The notes beneath the pieces were generated by a model. That model had not been told where the DNA came from and searched no databases. It saw only the letters and a program-made list of their open reading frames with translations. This document shows, piece by piece, positions 31,841-42,435 of a stretch of 64,000 bases of DNA (its first letter is position 1; each line of letters opens with the position of its first letter). Origin of the DNA: Zygnema cylindricum (Eukaryota > Streptophyta > Zygnematophyceae > Zygnematales > Zygnemataceae). The translations under genes and the position numbers were made by a program. The stretch covers positions 51,001 through 115,000 of the forward strand of contig JBBHKE010001715.1 of assembly GCA_037447655.1 (NCBI GenBank), read 5' to 3'.

Positions 31841-32192
31841 TTTTTCTCTCCTTATGTTCTGCCTTGTTTTAAATCCTCACAGCTTCGGCCAAGTTTGGAA
31901 AGTTTCCCTCCAAATTTGTCTTTTTGGCGATTGTTGGAATGTAGGCTTGAGGCGTGGCATCTTATATTGGGCTGCCCCGTTCTCCGGACAGCAGGACTGT
32001 TTGTTTAAGTGTATTTGTTTGTGTGGCATTTCGGTTGTCTTGTAAAAGTGCTTCTTTTTACCAAATCCAAATTTCTTGGTTTCGTTGAAAGTGTTTATTT
32101 GCTTCGTTGCTTTCCTATGAGATAACTCTTGTAAAAAATACGTTGAAGACCCAAGAGCATAGTGGCTACCTTGCGGCTGGGTATAAATTATC
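31841..32192 (+). repeat. Gypsy 3 repeat segment A2, second part
   Basis: Continues 24965. Its end (TAACTCTTGTAAAAAATACG ... GTGGCTACC ... GGGTATAAATTATC) is homologous to gypsy 1 leader at about 10190-10255 and, inverted, to 43618-43841. Directly followed by B2. Confidence 0.75.
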
Positions 32193-32376
32193 TGGGTCAC
32201 TTCACTCTAGGGGAGTATTCTTCCCTTTTATTCCTTTGGTCATCTTCACCTTTATTCTTTTGCATGTTGTATATAAAATTTTCCCGTCTCATTCATTTTC
32301 GTTTGTATATATATTTGGAGCATGACTTTGGTGGTTGGGATGCACGTTCGCTCTTTCTAGTCTCTCATGCACGACA
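32193..32376 (+). repeat. Gypsy 3 repeat segment B2 (3' end)
   Basis: Second copy of the B segment (compare 23993-24177), from TGGGTCACTTC to GCACGACA. Reproduces the B1-A2-B2 order of gypsy 1. Confidence 0.85.
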
Positions 32377-32894
32377 AACATCCTCTCTACATGCACACTT
32401 GCTAGATTTTTTCCAAAAGTTGCGGCTGAAAGGCTAGGTTCACGCCTTGCAAATGGAGGTTTCCAATTGAATATTGCACAGGTGTGCACAAAAAAAAAAG
32501 GATGTCAAAAGTGGTGAGAAAAACATTGACACTAATTGTGATAAACGGTGGACCTCTTAAGCCTGCAGTTGTTTAATCAAACGTATAATCGACAATTTTG
32601 AGCAATATGTTCATTTCAAAAAAAAATCTCATCTCCAACTTGTACTAACTTCAAAATAACTTGTGAACTAGTAGAATTGTTGACTTTATTAAAAAGCGCG
32701 ATGGTAAACCATCTGAGTCGATGGGAACAAAAGGAAGTAGCACGGCAAAAACTAAAAAACTACATGTCGGAGGAAGAAACAAAAAAAATAAGCAAGGCAA
32801 AAGCAACGAAAACACGAAAAGATGGCTAGATACGGAAAACACCCGAAAAGCAAAAAACAACAAACGAAACATCAAAGGAAAGAGCTAACACCTA
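32377..32894. other. Unassigned sequence
   Basis: No coding potential or recognisable repeat. A-rich runs near 32490 and 32620 on the plus strand. It may be flanking genomic sequence or the 3' untranslated part of the adjacent LINE fragment. Confidence 0.5.
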
Positions 32895-33967
32895 TCAACA
32901 AAATCCTAACATAAATAAAAATCTACGCAAAGTAACCACGTAAATCCCTGAACCTCGGAGGAGCACAAAGAGGGAGTTTTGGGACACGTCGACGATCCAT
33001 AGCCGCAATAGACGATCCAAGGAGAATAGAAGCTTGCACTCGCTGAAGGGCCACCGATAAACGTTGACGGTAAAAGGAAGTAAGTATTGAAACAGACCGG
33101 CTCCAGGTCCCCGCCACTCAAACGAACGCCGACCACAAGCACAGAGGAATTCGTCCAAAGCCACACCCAAACAACCAAATATCTCAACCGCCATCGGAGT
33201 GAAACCATCCATAACACCGAGATGGGCATAATCACGCTCCTTCCTCTTAGCCGCGTCGCGTGCGGCCACACCCACATGTCGAGCTGCCTGACTGCCAATT
33301 GAATCAGAGGTAGGGTTTCCCAATACAACTTCACCAAATGTACGACCCGCACCATCAAGTAATACAATGTCAATCCAACAGGAAGAAATAATGTTGTGAA
33401 CTTCCCGACGGAGAGAATATCCCCCCCCAAAAGTGACAGTAGCAATGGTATCTAGAATGGTGTCGTGCGCCTAAATCAACACGCATTTGTGGGAGCAACT
33501 AACAAATGAACGCCTTTTGGCTTAAGAACATCGTCACATGAACACACAAGAGAGCCAAGCAAAGGTGGGAGAGGGAGGCCAAGCCGAAACCTAAGGGCTG
33601 TGGTAAATTGAGCCAAGGTGAATCGGAGGGTATATAAGACAAGGATAGCCAATAGCCAAGCTCCGGAACCAAGTCCGCCAAAAAAAAGAAAGCGTGTACG
33701 CGAAGTATCAGAAGGAAGCGCCTCAAGAAGCTCGGACTTAAAAGAGGCAACAACCTTATAAGAAATAGATTCGTGAACACGTGGAACTGATGTCGAAACA
33801 AGAGTGGAAAGAACTGCAATATCTGCAATAGCAACAATTGATGTGCAACTAATGTCGAAACAAGAGTGGAAAGAACTGGCATATCAGCAATAGCAGCAAA
33901 AGTAAGAGAACAAGATGCATCGAGAAGGGAACGCTAGAAAGTGAGCACACTGTCCGAAACTTGGGGT
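32895..33967 (-). pseudogene. LINE-type retroelement, C-terminal fragment
   Basis: Reading through frameshifts on the minus strand gives LRFRLGLPLPPLLGSLVCSC and KPKGVHLL (about 33590-33520), then DIVLLDGAGRTFGEVVLGNP (about 33370), HVGVAARDAAKRKERDYAHL, GFTPMAVEIFGCLG and RSFEWRGPG (about 33260-33100). This series is typical of the C-terminal, Cys-rich and nuclease-like end of non-LTR reverse transcriptase polyproteins. No RT catalytic motif is in the window. A tandem duplication of about 54 bp lies near 33790-33900. The upstream end is cut by an LTR at 33968. Confidence 0.6.
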
Positions 33968-34978
33968 TGTTGATTTGAGGCAGCTGGTGCCACTGAAGAA
34001 GATGAAGAAGCACCAGCAGTTGCCATAACAATCAATTATGCAAAGAGGAAACTCTCACAAAATCCTACAAAAGACCAGCTTCACAATGAAGTCCTAAGCA
34101 AACTAGACACACACTAGGTCTACAAATTTGCCACAATGTAGAATACACACAAAAAAAAACACATGTAGAATTTCACAAGGTTCTGCCAACAGATCACAAT
34201 GATCTTACAATTCAAAACACTCAAAAAACTGCTTCGCAGTTTTCTACACAACAATCCTACTTCCTAAAATAATCTAAGTCCTACATATACAAGTGAGCCT
34301 ACAGCTGAACACGTCGTACTATAATTACCATGGTCGATCGGTACACTAATCTTCATTAACCAAAACCTCACCGTCTGCCGTACATAAAATATTTACAACG
34401 ATCCAGGATCAAACAACCGCTAAAATAAAATAGTGCGCGGTCAAAGTTTGTTTGCCGAAATGACGGCGCAAACAAGAGTTCTCTTCGAAAAATGACGGCG
34501 GACTCCGTCCGCCATCTGCGTATTTTTTCATCACTGAGATGAACCTCCACGTGTAACTTCGGTCCTCGGTCGAACTTGTACTTCTTCTTCTGGAACAACC
34601 AATCTTGACTTTCTCACGGACCGACACGTGTGCTTGAAGTACACCGAATTCGTGTACTCCCTTTGGAGTTACATACTCACCAAATTGTGTCCCCGTCAAT
34701 TCATATTAACACAAACTGACTAATATTCAGAACATCTTTCTTGCGCAGATTGCTATAGCCGCTATAACCCTGCTATGACTGCTATGACTGCTATGACTGC
34801 TATGACTGTCAGCGCAGCTGTGATATTAGAGTAGCGCAACTGCGATGTTAGATCAGCGCAGCATAGCAGTACAGCAACAAGTGTAGCGCTCAAGGTTTCC
34901 TGCTGCGATGTTACACTTAGCGCAGCATGGCAGTAGAGCAACGAGATATAGAGAGGTCTCAAGGTTTCCAAAACAACA
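33968..34978 (-). repeat. Copia F1 3' LTR
   Basis: TGTTGATTTGAGG to AAACAACA, next to CTCCCCTAAACC. Minus-strand ATG near 34024 encodes MATAGASSSSS, as in the LTR at 53158. Contains four copies of a CTGCTATGA unit (9 bp) at about 34771-34808 and several GCAGC-rich motifs. Confidence 0.85.
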
Positions 34979-35878
34979 CTCCCCTAAACCTTTAGACTTA
35001 CTCAGTCACTAAGTCCACATTCCTCTTTACAAAAATTCAACTTAGGTGCCGGTAACGGCTTAGTCATCATATCTGCTACCATCTTCTCATCTAGAAGACA
35101 ACTGAGTTTTCAAATTCTATTTATCACCTTCTCTCTTACAAAATGCAGCTTGATGTCAATGTACTTGCTTTTAAAGTGATGACTCGGGTTGGATGTAATG
35201 GCAATAGCTGCGTGGTTGTCACACCACACTGATTGAGGTCCGGATTGCATAAAATGAAGTTCTTGAAGGAGAGACTTCACCCATAGTAACTCCTTAACAA
35301 CTGAACTTGCTGCCATATATTCAACCTCCATTGTAGATTGAGCTGTTACCTTTTTAAGCTTACTGCTCCAACAACATGTTCCACTTCCAATCTTCAAAAT
35401 GAATCCGGTTGTGGAACAACGACTCGGCATGTCTCCATAGCTAGCATGGCTCCATGTCTGAATTTTGACTTCATCTCCACCGAGAGTAAGTCGAAGATTT
35501 CGTGTCCCTGTAAGGTATCGAAGAACCCTCTTTGCTGCCTCACAATCTGATTTCCACGGATTTTGTAAACTCCGACTCAACACACCAAGTGTTGCCGCAA
35601 TATCCGGCCTCGTGCAGTTCATGAAGTAGATGAGGCTCCCAACAATCTGTCGGTAACAAATGGTGGCCATAAAATCCGCCTCCCCTGAATCCAAGATGTC
35701 ATCAAAGACGACTCCCCTATTGGTCTCTATGCCTTCCACTCTTTGCTTTAATTCCATGGGAGTGGCACTTCCCTTTCTCTCTGCCATGCCAAACTTTTCA
35801 AGCACATTGCCTATTGCTTCCCGCTGCGTTAGATGGATTGTTTTCCGATATCTATCCCTTTCTACTTGAATTCCAAGA
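34979..35878 (-). pseudogene. pol: Copia F1 RT connection and RNase H
   Basis: A 231-codon frame (35805-35110): KFGMAERKGSATPMELKQR, GSLIYFMNCTRPDIAATLGV, LTLGGDEVKIQTWSHASYGD, TGFILKIGSGTCCWSSKLKK and WCDNHAAIAITSNPSHHFKS. It ends out of frame near 35000. At 35878 it stops abruptly within LERDR-like sequence and copia E sequence begins, so the rest of F1 is missing. Confidence 0.88.
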
Positions 35879-36057
35879 ATGCACTACTATTTCTCCATCA
35901 CCATTATACACCAGATTCACAATTTTGTTTTCAACTTTTTCCCTCACAAAACTCAAGCTTATATCCATATGCTTAGCCTTGAAATGGTGTTTTGGATTGG
36001 TTGCAATTGCAATTGCAGCCTGATTATTCCAAAACACTTTATGCACTCCCTTCTTCA
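35879..36057 (-). pseudogene. pol: Copia E RNase H end
   Basis: Reads KKGVHKVFWNNQAAIAIATN, KAKHMDISLSFVREKVENK and VYNGDGE. Separated from its upstream part (37304) by a solo LTR with duplication CTTCA. The usual CDNQ reads WNNQ. Confidence 0.85.
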
Positions 36058-37303
36058 TGTTAAAATTGATGTATTTTCTAGGTCTGTATTTGAAAAAAAA
36101 ATAGAGTAAGTTAGCAAAGGCAGCCTGCTTCTCGCTCAACTCTCTAAATAAATAGAGTTAGTTAGCAAAGGCAACTTGCTTCTCGCTCAAACTCTCCAGT
36201 CCCCATACTTGTTGCGGTCACTGAAGAGCGAAAAGAGAGCTAGAGCCATGGCTTTCTATAATGTCCAAGGAGACAAAGAATAGGCTAATACTTAGTTTGT
36301 ACCAAAAAGAGACTGCCGAATCAAAGATTTGATCATGAAAGACTCAGTAGCTGTTAGCTTAAGCCATTAGACTAAATCAACGTTGAGGTACACTGGGTAG
36401 AATAGGTATTTAAAAGTGTTCAAGAAAAGAATTGCGTGACAAACTGAAAAATAACTAAAAGCTGCTCTATACCAGATTTGAACCTATGTCAATGGAGAAT
36501 TCAATGATACCATCCTACCCAAATTGCATGACTTCAAACATGCCCAACACTTATGCCAATGCATACCAACTGTCGAAGAGGAAAATTTATGATCTACGCC
36601 AATTTGAACCGGGTAAAATATGTTTTGACAGATTGTAGCTCACCGGCATGGATCTTTTACGAAGACCAGATAGCATCACGGCCAAGTTATTCATTATTTG
36701 ATACCGGAGAAAATGGGAGGAGAAACCATGGCTCCCAATTTGACAGATGTCACCATGTAGACCTGGTCGTAAAATGGCCGTACAATAAGTACATCTCCCA
36801 TTGTACCTTCTTGTACTATATAGTGTTCTTATTAAATTAGGGTTTAGTAGTATGTAGTCGTGAGTAGGTAGACCAAGACTTAGTGATATTAAGCAACCTC
36901 TCTCGAAGAGAGCTTGTAACTATAAAGGTCATCATTGACCAACCATAACTTAATGTTCGGGTGAGCAAATTCAGTGATTCTTTTTGCTACAAACTCGAGG
37001 AGTCTAAGCTTCACAGGGTGTAGTCGATCAGAGTCTTTGTGTGCCAAGGTGGCACTTATTCAGTGGGAAAGTCAAAGAGGGGAATACTGTCCAAAACACA
37101 TATTCAAGCTTTGTATTCTGTGGTGGAACTGTGGTGGAACTGAGCACACAGAAAGTTTTCTCTTCACATAGGTGAATGTGTATTTGGTTATGATTTTCAA
37201 GGGATCATTCATTTGGGTTTATATCAACTTCGAGTCGGCACTATCTAGATTAGCTTCTTTTGGATCTAAAAATTATGTGGGCAATGGAGCCCATAGAATT
37301 TCA
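36058..37303 (+). repeat. Solo LTR, 1246 bp, plus orientation
   Basis: TGTTAAAATTG to GAATTTCA, flanked by CTTCA (36053-36057 and 37304-37308). It carries, on the opposite strand, the same AGTGAC...CAACAAGTATGGGG block (about 36190-36245) and a tRNA-like B box GGTTCAAATC (about 36479-36488, reverse) as the B-type LTRs. The only plus-oriented copia-type LTR in the right half. Confidence 0.9.
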
Positions 37304-38912
37304 CTTCATATACCCTAGTTCTTGCAATAAAGACTTGACCCATATCAGCTCTTTTAAAGCAAAACAAGAGGCCATGTACTCAGCCTCCATAGTGTAATGA
37401 GAAACCACCTTTTGTTGCTTGCTACTCCAACAGCAAGCACCTTCCCCCACATATAACACATACCCAAAAGTGCATCTTCTCATAGGTGCATCCCCATAAC
37501 TGGCATCACTCCAAGTAGTGATGTCAATGTGCTCCCCTCCCAAGTGCAACTATAAATCCTTCTTTCCCATCAAGTATCTCATGACTCTCTTGGTTGCCTC
37601 CCAGTCTCTCTTCCTAGGATCATTTAGACTCCTACTGAGGACTCCAAATGCTGCTGCTATGTCCGGTCTGCTAGAGTTCATAAAGTAAATCAAGCTTCCT
37701 ACAATCTATCTTTAAGGAATAGACTTCATAAACTGTCTATCTTCTGGACTCATTTAATCATCTAGTATCATCACTCCTCCTTCTGCACTCACATCACTTG
37801 CTTTCTTCAAGTCCATGGGAGTGGCACAATTGTTTGCCTTTTCCATCTAAAAAATCTCAAGCATATTTCCAAAAGCTTCTTTTTAAGTAAGTCTGATTAT
37901 CCTCTTACCCATATCTCTTTCCATTTGAATCCCAAAACTTTATTTAGCCTCCCCTAAATCCTTCATGTCAAATCTGCTCCTAAGATCTTTCTTTAACTTA
38001 TTGATCTTTTCCAAAGACTTACTTAACACTAGCAAATCATCCACATAAATTGCAATAAAAATCACATTAGTCTCATTCTCAAGCATATAAATAGAATGGT
38101 AAAAACTGATCCAAATATATCCCTGACCGGTGAGGAACTCATCTAGTTTCTTGTTCCACTGTCTGGGAGCCTGCTTTAGTCCATATAAATACTTTATGAG
38201 CCTGCAAACTTTGCTCTCCTCTCCTTCCTCTACAAAACCCGCTAGCTGCCACATGAAGATTTCTTCCTCTAGTTCATCGTTGAGGAATGCAGACTTGATA
38301 TCCATGTGGTGAATTTCCATGTCTTCCGTTGCTGCTAGACTAAGGAGAATCCTTACAGATGGGAACCGAACCACAGGAGCAAAAGTCTTCTTATAATCTA
38401 TCCCTTCTTTATGGGTGAACCCCTTTGCTACCAACCGAGATTTATATCTATCAATGGTGTTATGTGGGTTCAGCTTCAGTTTAAATACCCATTTGCACCC
38501 GATAGGTTTTTTGTCTGGAGGACAGTCCACTAGCTCCCAAGTATTTGCTTCCATGAAGGAAGCCATCTCATCATTTATGGCTCTGACCCATCGGTCTTTC
38601 TCCGGATTGTCCATTGCCTCTGAGTATGACTGAGGCTCATCTAGGTGATATAACATTGTTACATTGTGAGCAGTCTGTGTATCTTGTAGTTGTTTGTTGC
38701 TCCTTCGTCCTCCCTCGAAGTCCGAAGTTGGAATAGAGGGAAGTCTTATATTGCTCTGCACTTTCTCATCAGCTCCCCTATCCATGCAAAACAGTTTTGG
38801 CTCTTCTTCCTCTCTCTCCTCAAAGTGTGTAAAAATATGAGGAGATTCCGCATCTTGTATCTCCCCTGAATTTGCAATCATGTTTTCACTTGTGTCCTTC
38901 GTGGGAAGATCT
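37304..38912 (-). pseudogene. pol: Copia E RT and RNase H
   Basis: A long frame (to 37940) with [74 protein letters not shown] and intact YVDDLLVLS (about 38030). RNase H fragments at 37549-37301 include GACCWSSKQQKVV. The 332-codon frame begins inside the neighbouring LTR of element D (MAEIGYGQQ), a chance read-out fusion. Several stops around 37560-37930. Confidence 0.9.
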
Positions 38913-39809
38913 TGTTGTCCATAGCCTATTTCAGCCATGGATTAATCACGGAAACACCCACAGACTACCTCAAAAACAGCTGTGTTTCAGACTGCACAGA
39001 TTACTCCAAGCTAAACAGAATCACCTCAAACTGCACCAATAATCATTATACCATACACACTATAAACTCCTAAAGTTACAGCTATATCCACCAAGGAATC
39101 TAGAAGATATAGGCTCCAGCGTTTCACAAAAACAGCTGACAGCTTCACAAACTAACCATTTAGACTGCTCACATAATCTTACAGAGATACTGGAATACAA
39201 TGAAACTTCACACACATTTAGATTCTATATCATAGAATATCTCTACAAAGTTTCACATGAAAGCACCAAACAGAGTGATCACACCAACAGGTCAAAGATG
39301 CAGAAAATAGTCTGCCATTGCTTTGATAAACTTGACTACGATGCATAAAATAATCTAAGTCCTGCATGTTATATTAAGAGTACGGAGGCATGCCAGCCGT
39401 ACTATATCTACTCTAATAAACTAATTAGTCAAAAGGACAAACCTCTGTTTTACATAATATTTACACCGCACTCTTCGTATGTTAGAAACCAAGCTACCAC
39501 TAAGCAACTACTAAGCTACCACTACCGTACAATCATCATTACTCGAGATCTATCCTAGTCATCTTATCCGCAGCTGCGCTAGCTGCGTTCGCTGCGCTTG
39601 TCCGTACGGATCATATAAATAGCCGCAGCTACGTTGACTTAACTGCGTCGCAGCTCCGCCGTACCGGCGGCGCCTATTCCAACATTCCGTTTATTTTACA
39701 TCGGATCGCTCCCCCAATCCGTGAATCTATTCAAACCTCCATATTAAATCCAATTAGCAGTTACGGGCAAACTGTCTCGTACGCACGAAACTGACTTTTC
39801 AAAATAACA
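38913..39809 (-). repeat. Copia D 3' LTR (897 bp)
   Basis: Lacks about 86 bp present in the other LTR (43206-43291), with short GATCGCT/CGCTCCCC homology at the edges of the gap, so a microhomology deletion after insertion is likely. Confidence 0.92.
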
Positions 39810-40830
39810 CTCCCCGAAAATTTAATTTCGTGCACCCAGAAAAATATGCAGCGTGTAATGCTATGTTGCTACGCTGCGCTACTTTGACATCGCAGCGCAT
39901 TATGAATACAAAGTGCAGCGTGTACTGCTATGCTGCTACGCTGCGCTAGTTTGACATCGTAGTCCTAACTACTGCTCTTTTTCACCTTTAACTTCCTCCT
40001 CATAACCTCATCAACTGAGACTAAAGCTTTCAAATTCTACACTCCCCTAAAGCTTTAGACTCATTAGTCCATGGTGTACGCAAATGTTTCCACTCTAATG
40101 GATAAACAAAAGAATAAAAAAAATATTTAAATATTGAAAATTCTGTATCAACCTCCACTGTTCATCATACAATAAATTTATCAAAACACCACATCACCAG
40201 TGCTTTGCCGATGTCGCCATTGCTCCTGCTGCCCTCTGCCAATTCCCAGTCGCTTGCTGCCTTCTTGCAAAAAGTGTCTTGTAATAGCTCCCTTTACGCC
40301 ATAAATGCATAACCCCTGAATGTTTAGTTGCCTGTACCTGGAATAAAATAATCAGCGTGTAAGTGTCATACGGCACCACTCCTTTTGCTGCGCCGCTATG
40401 TTGCGTCGCTGTTCGCGACGCGAACTTCTTCTGATGATTCTCCACTGCTTTCGCTGCGCTCTGCCATGTCTCTCGAAATTTTTGTTCCTGAACAAGTCAT
40501 TGCTTCCACCACCTCCTTCGTCTTCAAAAATACATAAATAAATCTTTTTGTTTCTTTTCAACTAACTCAACAAGGAAGAATACAAATCTAAAGTCCAACC
40601 AAAAACAAATAGAATGTCAAACAAAGTTGTCTTTATAAGACATGCCTGTAAAATAAGTTTTTTCAAAACTAAGATTTCTCTAAATTCAAATTCTTCAAAA
40701 ATATCCTCCAGAAAATCATTTCTCCCGCTCTCTTTTCTTGATCATTTTGAGCATGTTTTCTTTTACCCTTGATCCTTTTAGTATTATATCTTCTTTTTGT
40801 TTTCTTCATGATCTTTTGTCTTGTTTGAAA
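39810..40830 (-). other. Copia D 3' untranslated region
   Basis: Starts with the polypurine tract (CTCCCCGAAAA, plus view). Contains a 68-bp direct duplication (39849 and 39917, GCAGCGTGT...) and, at about 40036-40060, a second PPT-like CTCCCCTAAAGCTTTAGAC as found beside other copia LTRs, a sign that this region is stitched from an older element end. No coding frame. Confidence 0.7.
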
Positions 40831-42435
40831 TTATACATTTCTGTCACAATTTTCTACTCGTTTAAAGTCACAAATACTAGTTTTCTGTTTCACCTTTATG
40901 TTTTTCTCCATAGATTTGCTACTTCGATCAACTTCTTTCATCTGAGAAATTTTAATTTTGATTCTTTCTCTTTTCAGCTGCACTCTTTTAACTTTTGCAT
41001 TTCTATTACATTTTTCATTCCCACAAACTTCTATTCTCACTCCAATTTTCTGAACAGTTTTTCTTTGATTTTCTCCTAGTTCACCAATTTTCATGGCCAC
41101 CTTACTTCTAGTTTCTGCTTCTAAGTGTCCATCTCTTCCTTCAACTCCTCTTGCTTTAGTTAACAAACTTTCATATAAGCAATTTTCACTCACAGATTTG
41201 TCATCTGATAAGGTCACAGAAATCGTGTCCTTCTCTCTTTCGTCCTTCACCACACTATCTTCGGTGACATAACTCCTTCCACCAGTTTCCACATTATACA
41301 CCTCATTCCTAATTCCAGTTTTCTTAATATCTTCGCCCGGTCTATTTAGAAAAATTGGGTTTAGTTTATTAGTCTTTATGTTTAAGTATTTTTCGGCTTC
41401 CACTTCCAAGTGACCTTCACTTCCTCTAATTTCTCTTACTTCAAACAACTCTTCCTCCTCTAACTCTTTGTTACTCACCAATCTGACGTCGGGAAAAGAG
41501 ACAGACATTAAATCCTTTTCTGTCACCTCCTCCTTTACTCCATTCCAAACACCACAGAAGGTCGATAAATACATAAATTTGTCAACACACGGTGTATGCC
41601 TTTTGTCATTTGTCGAGTCTTGTCTCTCACTCACGAAAGCACTTGATACCTTTCTTGTTGGGGTTCGAACTAGGGTGTTGTCCCATCCATCTCTAAAATT
41701 TCCTGTAACACATGCACTTTTATACGATGGACATACCCTGAAGGTATGTCTTAAATCATTACAGTAAAAATAATTCTTTGGCCGATCTCCGAACTCACTA
41801 TTACCTTTAACTTTCTGAAACTGAGACTTTGATTCATTTATACTCCTTTCACTTGATAAGACCTTTCTATTAGCCTCTTCATCTAGAATAACTCGTCTAG
41901 CTACAGTTACGCTCCAATCATTTTTATCAATTAAAGTCAATCGATCTAGTGCACTCTTATATTTTTTAGGTAGACTTCTCATTAACAAGATAGCTTGTTG
42001 AGCATTTGTAAAGTTTCCCCCTGCCAAATCATTTTCTGCAAATAATACTTGTAAGTCAATACAGTGTTTCTCCATACTACCTCCTACATACTTGTGTTCA
42101 ACTATTTTGGTAACACTACTAAGCCAATGATATAAAGACGTCTTTGCATACATACATTCTAAGCTCTTCCATAATTCAGTTGCCCTTTTAAAACTTAGGT
42201 ATGATATTACCAAATCCTCAGTCAAGGAGTTCTTGATAACCCTTAGACACTCATGATTTTTCCTTTTCCATTTATTTGATGTTTCGGCCAAGGTACCGTC
42301 CACCACATCCATTAGTTCCATCATCTTGAAGTAGCTCTCAAGCGCACACTTCCAATAGTGATATGTTGATCCATCAAATATAGGTAGCCATGGGTGTGGG
42401 CCCATAACCTGTTGTCCATAGCCTATTTCAGCCAT
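40831..42435 (-). CDS. gag: Gag-like protein with duplicated novel C-terminal domain
   Basis: An uninterrupted 534-codon frame, the longest open frame in the window. The start codon lies in the LTR (MAEIGYGQQVMGP, with QVMGP encoded by the primer-binding site). Residues 1-190 are a copia gag (YWKCALESYFKMMELMDVVDG, LWKSLECMY, YVGGSMEKH, QQAILLMRSLPKKYK). The zinc knuckle near 222-235 (YFYCNDLRHTFRVC) has lost its first Cys. Residues about 303-390 and 395-480 are two copies of one ~85-residue unit (EKD..SV, GHLE.E, KTGIRNEV/KIGVRIEV). The last 55 residues are Lys/Arg rich. I do not recognise the repeated unit. There is no protease, integrase or RT. Confidence 0.85.
   Translation of the reverse strand: MAEIGYGQQVMGPHPWLPIFDGSTYHYWKCALESYFKMMELMDVVDGTLAETSNKWKRKNHECLRVIKNSLTEDLVISYLSFKRATELWKSLECMYAKTSLYHWLSSVTKIVEHKYVGGSMEKHCIDLQVLFAENDLAGGNFTNAQQAILLMRSLPKKYKSALDRLTLIDKNDWSVTVARRVILDEEANRKVLSSERSINESKSQFQKVKGNSEFGDRPKNYFYCNDLRHTFRVCPSYKSACVTGNFRDGWDNTLVRTPTRKVSSAFVSERQDSTNDKRHTPCVDKFMYLSTFCGVWNGVKEEVTEKDLMSVSFPDVRLVSNKELEEEELFEVREIRGSEGHLEVEAEKYLNIKTNKLNPIFLNRPGEDIKKTGIRNEVYNVETGGRSYVTEDSVVKDEREKDTISVTLSDDKSVSENCLYESLLTKARGVEGRDGHLEAETRSKVAMKIGELGENQRKTVQKIGVRIEVCGNEKCNRNAKVKRVQLKRERIKIKISQMKEVDRSSKSMEKNIKVKQKTSICDFKRVENCDRNV
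42393..42409 (-). promoter_or_regulatory. Copia D primer-binding site
   Basis: Minus strand GGTTATGGGCCCAC directly after the LTR end AACA. It is complementary to the anticodon stem-loop of eukaryotic initiator tRNA-Met, the half-tRNA priming known from Drosophila copia. Confidence 0.8.

Larger units (their letters stand above)
18503..32376 (+). mobile_element. Gypsy element 3, methyltransferase-encoding, interrupted by later insertions
   Basis: 5' truncated in the gag-protease linker. Order: linker and protease, C5 DNA methyltransferase, reverse transcriptase, RNase H, integrase, post-integrase SH3-like region and PHD finger, polypurine tract, B1, A2, B2. A2 is interrupted at 24966-31840 by a solo LTR with 5-bp duplication TTTTT, itself hosting copia G. 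The 3' end GCACGACA is at 32376. Protease, methyltransferase and RT start in the same frame, suggesting one original polyprotein. Several stops and frameshifts make this copy inactive. Confidence 0.88.

Noticed and set aside
32377-32894. Host gene or exon
   Set aside because: No frame of useful length or recognisable motif; left as unassigned.
32906-33445. 179-codon hydrophobic minus-strand frame, possible membrane protein
   Set aside because: It is an alternative frame of the LINE C-terminal fragment, whose real frame carries recognisable motifs.
40738-41079. 113-codon Phe/Ser-rich plus-strand frame
   Set aside because: Antisense of the basic tail of copia D gag and its 3' flank.
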